From the NCBI GenBank assembly GCA_016630905.1, contig WBMQ01000012.1:62001-126000 (forward strand): DNA of 64,000 nucleotides. Direction: 5' to 3'. Positions 56,108-64,000 of this stretch are shown piece by piece. How positions within the stretch are numbered: position 1 is the first letter of the stretch; every line of letters starts with the position of its first letter. The translations under genes and the position numbers were made by a program. This stretch comes from Capillidium heterosporum. Lineage: Eukaryota; Entomophthoromycota; Entomophthoromycetes; Entomophthorales; Capillidiaceae. A model generated the notes under the pieces. That model worked only from the letters and a program-made list of their open reading frames with translations. It searched no databases and was not told the DNA's origin.

Positions 56108-56484
56108 ATATTTTTCTAATTGTGCGATTTATTGATTAATTGGTTTTAATTTCTACAAGCATTGGTCCCTCTTTACTTAACGATCCAGCAAATAACTGTT
56201 CAAAAAATTGTATAAAGTCTAGATGCATACAATCTCTTCAAGTCCCAAAAGAACTGTTGCATTAATCCTCTCCATTCCAAACTTCAGAGAATATTCATTA
56301 TAAATATAACAACCCTGGTTGTCACAATCCCGATTATTAGGTCATAGACCTATTCCTTTCTTAGATTCCCTTCCTCTTTCTACTTACTAGTTTTCAAATT
56401 CTTTTTTTTGTTCTCCAATTCATAACTATCTTAGTTATGAATCCACCCCACATATCAATTATTTTGATTACCTTTATTATTTTC

Positions 56485-56967
56485 TTAAACTTGACCATAA
56501 CTGTAAGGTCCAGGGAAATACCACTGGATCCAACTAATGATGGCATCATATTGCGAACTAATGACGTGGTGGGTGAGGAAAGCGAAGCTAACGCCCACCA
56601 CTGCATTGGTAACAAAGGACTGGATTCTCCGGAGGGCAGGTCGGATCGCCAAGTAGAGGAGGTACACCATAAGGAGTGCCCACACGATCGTAGTCACATC
56701 CCAGTTCCAAGAGGGGATAGAGGGGACATACAAAGGCTTGGGTGCGGACTGGGGCTGGACCGGAGGGGCCCCATCAGGTGAAGGTTGGGAAGCAGTCGAT
56801 GCTACCATATTAGGATCAAAGGTAGGGGTAGGCTGATAGGTTAACGTGGGCTCGAAAGGGTTGATGGTATTAGTAATATTAATCGCCCAGAGGAGGTGAG
56901 ATCCAAGGGTGGCAAGGATTGTTAACAGGTAATAAGAAGTAGGGAGGACAGGGGGATTAGACCACAT
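56485..56967 (-). CDS. LTR-encoded hydrophobic protein, family A, long form, nested copy
   Basis: This 160-residue frame starts with MWSNPPVLPTSYYLL at 56967 and passes the LTR end at 56502 to a stop at 56485. It differs from the 27415 copy at many positions (Pro-rich part reworked: SQPSPDGAPPVQPQS). It keeps both main membrane segments, WNWDVTTIVWALL, RPALRRIQSF, TNAVVG and SSQYDAIISWIQ. Conservation of the frame between diverged LTRs is evidence for protein function in the parental element. Confidence 0.6.
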   Translation of the reverse strand: MWSNPPVLPTSYYLLTILATLGSHLLWAINITNTINPFEPTLTYQPTPTFDPNMVASTASQPSPDGAPPVQPQSAPKPLYVPSIPSWNWDVTTIVWALLMVYLLYLAIRPALRRIQSFVTNAVVGVSFAFLTHHVISSQYDAIISWIQWYFPGPYSYGQV

Positions 56968-57429
56968 AGAAATACTATGCTGAAACAGGGAGATGAGTAA
57001 AGAGACAAGACTTTATTCAAAACTAAGAAGCGAAATCAGGCTGTCGCAACAGCTATGGCTAGGAAGTGGGGTGAGTAACAGCTATTAGAAAATAGCGAGG
57101 TGGAACGTTGTCAAGATACAGGCTTTTAGTGGCACCTCAGGGGTTTAAATACCCTTTCGGTATCTTGGCAATACTTGCTGAATATCCGAATCCCGATATC
57201 AGAATGCTATGCTGGTAATAACTGGGGTTCCTAACTTATAGCCGAAGCTAAGAATATGGAAAAATAGTCAAGAATATCTAATAAGTAGAACAGATTTCTG
57301 TTCGAAACTAGATATAAATGGAAAGTAGAAAATCGAAGATTGGTAAGAGAAATAAAAAAATGGTGTGGTATACAAAGAAAGTTGGTCGATGACCTCATAC
57401 TAGGAATTGTAACAATCAAGGTTGTTACA
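56502..57429 (-). mobile_element. solo LTR, family A, nested inside another family A LTR
   Basis: Plus-strand edges are TGTAAGGTCC (56502) and GGTTGTTACA (57429), with perfect target duplication ATAAC (56497-56501, 57430-57434). It is inserted in opposite orientation into the older LTR and is 928 bp long. Confidence 0.92.
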
Positions 57430-58279
57430 ATAACCTGGGAACTCTAGTGATTAGCAGCACATTAGCTGATCCACACCTTCCAACCATGGAAACGCACCAG
57501 TAGTAGTTAATAGAATTACTGGCTCTTTTGGATAAGCTTGGTAAACACTCAATTAATCTATAGAGTAGTGGATTGCCGAAGGGGAACCCAATCCCGCTAG
57601 CATCACTACAACCAAGATGCCAAAGGGATATTTAAACCCCTTGGTGACTACCAAAAGCCAGCATCTTGACAACGTTCCACCTCGCTATTTTCTAAATAGC
57701 TGTTACTCACCCCCTGTCCCTAGCCATAGCTGTTCCCAGCAGCCTGATCCCGTCCTTTGTCCCTAAATAAACTTATCCTTTACCCGTACTTTTATTTTCA
57801 GCATAGTCATACTATGTGGTCTAGTCTCCCTGTCCTTCCAGCCTCCTACTACCTTTTGACGATCCTCGCTACCCTCGGATCTCATCTTCTTTGGGCAATT
57901 AATGTTACTAATACTGTCTACCCCTTTGAACTAACATTGACCTATCAACCAACCCCTACTTTTGACCCTAACACTGTGGCACCGGTGGTTGCACAACCAC
58001 CACCTAGCCGGCCCCCTTTAGTTCAGCACCACTCCACTTCCCAGTCCCAACCCGTCTCTTTAGTTCCCTCCTGGAACTGGGACTTGACTACCATTGTATG
58101 GGCGCTCCTTATGTTGTACCTCCTTTACTTGGCTATCCGACCTGCCCTCCGGTGAATCCAGGCTTTTATTACCAATACAGTGGTAGGCCTTAGTTCTGCT
58201 TTCCTAACCTACCACGTCATGAGTTCCCAATATGATGTCATCATTGACTGGATCCAGCGATACCTCCCTGGACCTTACA

Positions 58280-58935
58280 ATTGATAAAAAAATCTCAACT
58301 GAAGTAAATTTTACCTATAGCTTCACTAGGGAAGCCGACAACCTAGCTAACAATCTAGCCAATAACCTAGACGATATCCTCAACACTGACAATTTGGAAA
58401 AGCCAAGGTTACCTTCATTGGCTAACATAATACCTCTTGATGAAGATCTAAAAAGTTCAAGATCCAATTTACCCAGCAGGTAGCTTAACTTACCAATAGT
58501 CTATACTAACTTTATCTAAAATCAGTAGGTACTCTTCAGCTAAGTTCCTCCACACAATTCCTAAGAGATTCAAGCTGTCCTTACTATTACTCCCACAAGT
58601 ATGCCACTCATTCCTTCCCAATAAATCATAAAAACCTCAACAAGCTAAGCTCCCCCGACCAGTTCTCTACCTACCTTTCCCTCAAGAACAGTAAACTAAG
58701 TTCTCAGAAGCAAGATAAAGTCATCAAGGAGTTACATAAGTTGGCTGAACGACAACGTCGTAGACGAATGAAGGATTTGTTCGAAAGTTTGAAGTGTGTA
58801 TTACCCAATGACAGGAGAATTAAGTATTCCAAGAGTGAAATACTTTTGCAATCCATTAGTTTCATCCAACACCTCATCAAGGAGAATATTAACTTGAGGT
58901 ATCAGATTCATACTCTAGTCCTGAAACAGAACTGA
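58280..58935 (+). pseudogene. bHLH transcription factor, 5' end cut off by LTR/palindrome junction
   Basis: The 3' part encodes a basic helix-loop-helix domain: HKLAERQRRRRMKDLF carries the H-x3-E-R-x-R-R pattern that contacts E-boxes. A loop and second helix follow (SKSEILLQSISFIQHLI) and the frame ends at 58935. Its frame is open upstream to 58510 but has no ATG. A second coding-like frame lies at 58280-58479 (EADNLANNLANNLDDIL, acidic and Asn-rich). A perfect TACTAAC at 58504-58510 followed by CAG at 58525 or 58539 suggests an intron between them. The GTAGCT donor at 58480 gives the wrong phase; GTTCAA at 58455 gives the right one but is weak. No start codon of the gene's own is visible: upstream is the LTR, and beyond that the inverted-repeat arm. 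It may be inactive or start within the LTR. Confidence 0.65.
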
Positions 58936-59086
58936 AAGAGTGGTTAAACCTTTTAAATAGTTTTTCAGTTTTATTAAAATTTCGTTGCATATACTGGCAT
59001 TGTGTTTTATTATATATATAGTAGAATTCTTTTTATATAGTTCATCTCAAGTATATTCAACAAGTTTCTAATCAGATGTACTATAG

Positions 59087-59703
59087 TGTAAGGAAATATT
59101 CCTAGATCAACTGTAGTTTCACCCCATAAACCGAATTCAAGTCTAGGAATGCCTTTATAACAGGAATCAAGTGATCAACCCCACAGCCACTATGTCTCAT
59201 TCCTTGCACTCCTTAAAGATCACGATTATCTCCCAGAAAAACCAAATGAGTATCTGGAACATTTACTACTAAAGACAAGTCACCTATATAAGGCCCACGG
59301 TGAACTTAGTAGCAGGTCAAGTAATTATTAAATAAACGTATTGAACATTTGATATTTTTCTTCTACTATCGGCATAGTATAGACTCCCTGCGTAGTATAA
59401 TTGAGAACTGATAATTTGCATCCATCCAAGACCGAGAGTTGCATTGACCTGACCTGAATCAACAACCTGAACTGAACCGAATCTGAAACTCAAGCTAAAC
59501 AATGGATTTGACTACATTCCTTAGTCTCGTGGCTACGGTTGGAGTAGTCCTATCTGCTCACCGCCTCTGGATCCGACTCCAGGCACGATTATCCTCTCTG
59601 TATAACCTTTGTGTCAACTTCCTTAGCCTTTATGGAGTACTGGCTACCGTTGCTGCCTAGTTAACTCCTGCTGGTAAGCTTTCTTGGTGGAAATTTCCCA
59701 GCA
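59087..59703 (+). mobile_element. solo LTR, family B, at a duplication boundary
   Basis: TGTAAGGAAA to CCCAGCA. The flanks TATAG and CTTAG do not match. Directly after it begins the paralogous copy of 22905 onward, so this LTR marks a rearrangement breakpoint. Its frame (ATG 59502, MDLTTFLSLVATVGVVLSAH) has one stop at 59658. Confidence 0.82.
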
Positions 59704-60446
59704 CTTAGAGTAGCTAAATTTAGCGTGTTTAATTACATGTACATTTACATTCAAAGAGTAGGGATTCTTTCAACTCTATACGTCTTTGTATGGTGAGACT
59801 CGAAACTACAGGTACTTTTTAGCCCTAAACATAGCAAAAAGGTTATCAGTATCAGATCCATCTTTTGAATAATAGCTTACCAGTATCGATAACTATTATG
59901 TGCTTATCAATGTATATTCTTCTACAATTCATATAGCTAGTTAAAACATGAGTAAAATTCTCAGTTACTAACAAACCGGTATCTGAAAGTTTATTCTAAA
60001 AGCAAACTTTAATCTCAAGACATAATTCACCTTCAAATACAAGGTAGAGCCAAATGGGCTTTATAAACTAAGACTCTAGGACTTGTCGATTAAGTCTATT
60101 CCTTTGAAGATTTTAATCTAGATATGAAATAGAGGTGGATGAAAACTGTATCCTAAATACTGGGTTAAAGCCTGCTTGGTCTAGTATAAGGCTTTAGCTT
60201 TGAGTAGCTTAATTGTAGTTAAAAGTAATGAGTTGAACTGTAGCATTAACGGAAGCGGAGCTACACTCATTCTAAGCCTTGGTCCGAGACACCTCGAAGG
60301 AAGGAATAGTAAGCAGTACATAGCCACCTAAGAATATGAAAAGCAGTATAAAAATGGTATCGATGACTCGAATTCTCAATAAAAATATCACAACAAACAG
60401 TCCGGATACATTTCTAGCTTATTTCCTAATTTCCGCCATCGCCAGT

Positions 60447-60560
60447 ATAGTAGTCAGTTCCAAATGGTTGACCCCAAGCAGTTCCCGCAATAGTGTTTGC
60501 ACGCTTGATTACTAAAATGCCGAGCTCGAATTTGGAGACTACAGAATGTCATCTCGGTAG
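60447..60560 (+). pseudogene. relic of the small unknown gene (paralogue of 23638-23946)
   Basis: The start codon is ATA, about 190 internal bases are missing, and the end (GACTACAGAATG, then a TAG) is recognisable. The TATA-like TATAAAAAT at about 60347 and the leader are retained. Confidence 0.6.
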
Positions 60561-60849
60561 TGTCTTTGTCCAGCTCCGCTTCAATGAAAACTGGTAGACT
60601 TTGTTACCATAGCACATCGAGACCATTAAAATTAGGAAATAAATTGATAAATATGTAGATGCTTTTATATATATAATAAATATTTTATAAAAATCGATAA
60701 CTACTCAACTACTCAACTAATAGACTATTTAGTATTCAATAAAAGAATGTGATGCAAACTTAATGATTCTTCTATATTTGAATAGATTTTAAATCGCTAA
60801 TAGATACTTAAAAAGTGTGCATTGTATTATTGAAACCTATTTTATACAG

Positions 60850-61569
60850 TATTGGGAAATGTTCACAAAGAGTATTCACCAGCTGGGGTTAGCCAGGAGG
60901 AAACGGTAGCCAGAACTCCATAAAGGCTAAGAACGTTGACCATAAGGCTATATAAGGAGGAGGCTCGTGCTTGTAGCTTAATCCAGAGGCAGTGAGTAGA
61001 TAGGGATACTCCAATGATAGCCATCAGGCTAAGGAGCACAGTCGGGTTCATTGGTTCAGGAGGGTTCTAGGGTTTAGTTCAGATCAATTCGGTTCAGTTC
61101 TATCGTTCGGTTCAGATCAGCGCAACTCTCTACTGTCGAGGGATGCCGATTATCAGTTCTACGTTATACTATGCAGGGAGTCTATACTATGCCAATAGCA
61201 GAAGAAATATCAAATGATTCAATACGCTTATTTAATAATAACTTAATCTACTACTAAGTTCACCATGGACCTTATATAGGTGACTTGTCTTTAGTAGTTG
61301 GTACTTGGGATACTAGTAATTGACGTTTTCCCTAATCCATCAGTACCACTATTCCTCTTGTTTTCTGGGCATTCGTCATTAACCCAAGAAATGCCAAGGC
61401 TGATTTAGAGACAGTCAATGCTAAATAAAACGCTTAATTCATGCTAAAGAGAAAAGAACTTCTAGCATTGCTAAAATCAATGCCAAACTGGTAATCTATA
61501 TGTCTGGAATGTAAAACTGAAATCTAGTTATTAAGTGAAGCTACAGCTGATTAGAAGGATTTCCTTACA
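60850..61569 (-). mobile_element. solo LTR, family B, long form
   Basis: Closely related to 29995-30714 (720 bp). The terminal base pair on the low side has changed (TATTGGG). No target duplication: on the right it abuts a truncated family A LTR. The insertion was accompanied by, or followed by, a deletion. Its peptide frame (61051 to 60863) ends at a stop after AGEYSL. Confidence 0.82.
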
Positions 61570-61570
61570 A

Positions 61571-61768
61571 TGTGGTTCAACTTCTATACCCTTTTAGCTT
61601 ACTCTGTCCAAACTTTCTTTACTTCCCTTCAAACTTATCTCCTTTGAGTGATTCATATTATCAATGCAGTGGTCAACATTGGCTCTACTATTCCGACCTA
61701 TCCTGCCATACACCTCCATTATGATGCCATCATTAGTTGAATCTAACGGCACTTCCCTAGACCTTACA
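61571..61768 (+). mobile_element. family A LTR, 3' remnant
   Basis: Starts within the ATGTGGTTC start region of the family A frame and ends AGACCTTACA. Paralogue of 24812-25010; the first 520 bases are gone. Confidence 0.75.
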
Positions 61769-61891
61769 CCTGGGAAGTATTAGTTTTGGATAATCTTTTT
61801 AAGAAATTATAGCTTCTAGTCACATTACTACTTTCTGAAACTAGGGGGTGACTTTTTATAGGTGAGCTTATAGAAAAGCACTCATATTTAC

Positions 61892-62810
61892 TGTTGGCTG
61901 GTCGCCCTCGCTGAGTGTTTGACCACTGGCTCGGACTTCCAGTCGAGTGGGTTCGGCCGAACTTGGTGAGTCCTTCGGCATGGGACGTGACATGTGTATC
62001 GTGTTGTGGGCTGACTAATATAGATGCGGCAACTGCCCTACAATTAAATCAAATATAAAAGCTTTATTCTTGCGACACTTCTGGTTAGGAACCCTTAAAA
62101 CGTTATAATCAACCTAACCCAAACTTAATCTACGATTAGGGCGAACTCAAAAGAAAGGTCTCAAACAATTCTGATAAACCGACTCAGAAACTCTCTTTTC
62201 CTCTATTGATGAAAGCGATCCAGAAACTCTTTTTCTTTCCCTCTTGTTCTTTCACCGTCCTTTTTGTCCTCCTATCCGTTTCTTCTTGTCTGGTGGTCTG
62301 TTTCCCGTTTTTGTCCTCTTCTTATTCTCTCTCTCTCTTTTCTCTCTCTGTCTGTTCCTATCTTTTCTTTCTTTTCCTTTCTTTTTCTTTCTTTTTCTTT
62401 CTTTTCTTTTCTGTCCTCCTTATATGGTAGATCCGAAACAAGGCATAATTTGGAGGCTTGTCAGTGAACTCTTTTCTTAATGAACCGGAGAGTCACTATC
62501 CTAATTACTGCTGTCCGCCTCCACATTTTGGATTCACTTTCTCTGCAAGTCAACCATCAGAGAAATCCGGCATTAAGTCCGAAATCCCAAACTTACCTTC
62601 TCAATAGAAATCGGTCTTAGGTAATTTGAGCACTTCGCTATTAGTTAGAATGTATACTAATGAATGGTAGGTATTTCAAAGCGCAGGGATGAATATGTAA
62701 CTGTATCATCCCAAAATGCTCTGACCAGTAGTAGCCAAATCGTAGGTTTCTTATGAAAAATTAATGTTCCAATGTTCGACACCTAACTTAGCCTGAGAGC
62801 TAAGTTGACA
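61892..62810 (+). mobile_element. solo LTR, family C, long form
   Basis: 919 bp from TGTTGGCTGG to GTTGACA with a perfect duplication TTTAC (61887-61891, 62811-62815). The paralogous site in the arms (about 25125-25135) is uninterrupted and contains a single TTTAC, which confirms the insertion. It contains a CT-rich tract at about 62300-62430. Confidence 0.95.
62300..62430 (+). repeat. polypyrimidine tract inside LTR C
   Basis: Runs of CTCTCT grade into TTTCTTTTTC repeats. The overlapping Phe/Ser-rich open frames are a by-product of this composition and not genes. Absent from the shorter C copies. Confidence 0.8.
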
Positions 62811-63402
62811 TTTACTAAACCAAGTAGCAAACTAATAGCCAAAAGAAAAATTCAACTACTCAGCCGTCTGCCTTTGAAAGTAAATATTTCATCTTCCCAA
62901 TACCCACAACCTTAAATATCGTCTATTAGTGATAAGAGCACCGTTAGCCACATTTTTAAAACACCTATATTAGAAACTTCACTTTGATTTCCATAACCTC
63001 TCAACTTTTTATTATTTGAACGTGAAATGTACCGCTCAACTACACATGAAGGTAAGCCTATATTTATCATTGCACTAGTTCCTCCAAGTTGTACTATCCA
63101 TTTTCGATAGCTTTTAATCCTATTTTAGTGCTAATTACCAGAAATTGGCAATTTGTATCAGTAGCTTAGTTTTACTTGAAAAAGTTTAGAAAGGAACTCA
63201 CAATTGTAATAAAACCTTGAGTAGCTATTAAAGGATGGACATTTGGACAGTAGTCCTTGAAACTTTACCGTTTCTTTTACCTCAACTTTTTACGGCAGTA
63301 AATAAATATTTAAAACAACAGATGGTTATAAATCAGTTAGGATGTGGCCCTACCTCAGTCAAATTCATCAACACAGTAACAACTTTAGCTATAGTGGATA
63401 TT

Positions 63403-64000
63403 ATGGAAACAACTGAATCCTCATTTTGCTTCGTAACCAACCTATTACAAACTTTGCAATCAAATATATTGGAAAATATTTATACAAAACAAAGCTATAC
63501 GAACTTAAGCCTACCTAAGGAGTATCTATTCCTTATTAAGAAGCTCGATATGTGTAGCAAGAAGTTGGATGGAAATCGAAATCAAAGCAGCATAATGAAT
63601 CGTAGGAAAGAACTCCACTTGAGCAGAATCAAAATTATGGATAGTGACTTCAACACATCCCCCAGATACGTCAAGACAGGTCCAACCATATTCAACTTAT
63701 TGACATCATCTACGAACTCTAATAGCATCTCCAAGTACAGGATTTTCAACTACTATAGCTTCGATAATAGTTTTTATGATCTTAACATCATGTCTATTGA
63801 CAAAAAATTAGTTTTGAAGGAAGGCTGGTTATATAAAAGCAACTCCAGTTTAAACTTGCTTTCGACCAAGCTGAACTTCAAACTCTTTTACTGTATACTA
63901 ACTTGCGACTACTTGTTTCTATTTACTAGTGATAAACCTAGCTCCATGACCTACAAGTTCTACAGATTCAGCTTACTGTCAAAGCTCGAAACAGTAAATC
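63403..64000 (+). CDS. PH-domain protein, intact paralogue, cut by window end
   Basis: An open frame of 199 codons runs from ATG 63403 to the window edge without a stop. It has the same Ser/Asn-rich region (RNQSSIMNRRK, SISKYRIFNYYSFDNSF) and then passes without a break into the PH-like domain: KLVLKEGWLYKSNSS, FYCILTCDYLFLF, SSMTYKFYRF. It keeps the base whose loss breaks both arm copies. Non-coding DNA around it is much more diverged than the frame, which suggests constraint. The first Met of the arm copies is Val here, so the start shifts three codons. Lipid or protein binding at membranes is likely from the family; the partner is unknown. Confidence 0.65.
   Translation, partial: METTESSFCFVTNLLQTLQSNILENIYTKQSYTNLSLPKEYLFLIKKLDMCSKKLDGNRNQSSIMNRRKELHLSRIKIMDSDFNTSPRYVKTGPTIFNLLTSSTNSNSISKYRIFNYYSFDNSFYDLNIMSIDKKLVLKEGWLYKSNSSLNLLSTKLNFKLFYCILTCDYLFLFTSDKPSSMTYKFYRFSLLSKLETVN

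Larger units (their letters stand above)
33194..56308. repeat. giant inverted repeat, right arm (23,115 bp)
   Basis: Reverse complement of 8553-31668. Its outer end falls within the first four bases of a family A LTR (TATAACAACC at 56305), where arm and LTR share only TA. The LTR's own left target duplication is absent. This makes the junction look like an end-joining product and not a clean insertion. Confidence 0.93.
56305..58279 (+). mobile_element. solo LTR, family A, long form, split by a nested LTR, at the palindrome junction
   Basis: The two parts (56305-56501 and 57430-58279) join into a sequence closely matching 26835-27880. It begins TATAACAACC at the arm edge and ends ACCTTACA. 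Its right flank ATTGA has no partner on the left, because the left side is now the inverted-repeat arm. The hydrophobic frame (ATG near 57814) ends early at TGA 58153-58155 after RPALR. Confidence 0.87.
59704..64000. repeat. old diverged copy of arm segment 22905-26350, with LTR insertions
   Basis: Colinear with the left arm in three blocks: 59704 to about 60849 (against 22905 to about 24285), 61571-61891 (24812 to about 25130), and 62816-64000 (about 25131-26345). The gaps are an LTR B with loss of about 520 bases of LTR A, and an LTR C. Substitutions are frequent, so this duplication is much older than the palindrome. The copy continues past the window end. Confidence 0.85.

Noticed and set aside
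58455-58540. A definite intron in the bHLH gene
   Set aside because: TACTAAC and acceptor sites are present, but the best donor gives the wrong phase and the in-phase donor is weak, so boundaries are left open.
62206-62480. Three overlapping Phe/Ser/Leu-rich open frames
   Set aside because: They are translations of a CT-rich tract inside a family C LTR that other copies lack.
1-64000. CRISPR array, rRNA or bacterial operon signals
   Set aside because: No regularly spaced repeats or rRNA motifs; gene structure and families are eukaryotic.

Overview
The window looks like fungal nuclear DNA: AT-rich, long intergenic spacers, few introns. It contains a WOPR (Gti1/Pac2-type) regulator, which is a fungal-specific family, a decayed AA11-like chitin-active LPMO, a CBM19-like chitin-binding tail and a TACTAAC-type branch site. 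An early-diverging (zygomycete-grade) fungus is my guess from the LPMO and CBM types; the species cannot be read from the sequence.

Layout. (1) 1-8552 is unique sequence with a Myb/SANT-like gene, a tandem pair of C2H2 zinc-finger genes and several solo LTRs. (2) 8553-31668 and 33194-56308 are two arms of a giant inverted repeat of about 23.1 kb each. All compared stretches match, and every long reading frame translates identically on both sides. The one difference found is a single-base length change in a homopolymer (T6 at 22639-22644, A5 at 42218-42222). Each arm carries, from outside in, a decayed MULE transposon, a WOPR regulator, a CBM19-like gene broken by a stop, an intact 1186-residue fatty acyl-CoA reductase/acyltransferase fusion, an LPMO pseudogene, a small unknown gene, a frameshifted PH-domain gene and a class-A DnaJ pseudogene, all interspersed with solo LTRs. 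(3) 31669-33193, the 1.5-kb loop, is the only asymmetric part and is almost exactly filled by a PIF/Harbinger-type DDE transposase gene. (4) 56309-64000 is a different flank: nested LTRs at the junction, a 5'-truncated bHLH regulator, and from 59704 on an older, diverged copy of arm segment about 22.9-26.4 kb, in which the PH-domain gene is still open.

Three families of solo LTRs are defined here by TG...CA-type ends and 5-bp target duplications: A (TGTAACAACC...CCTTACA), B (TGTAAGGAAA...CCCAACA) and C (TGTTGGCTGG...GTTGACA). No gag-pol interior is present. Families A and B each carry a start codon and a hydrophobic reading frame that runs in frame out of the 3' end of the LTR.

The genes do not form an obvious pathway. 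The window is rich in transcription factors (SANT, two C2H2, WOPR, bHLH) and chitin-related relics, and the dominant story is transposon-driven rearrangement. The most notable structure is the giant palindrome centred on a DNA transposon, which is either a recent fold-back duplication or an assembly artefact. Only long reads can separate the two.
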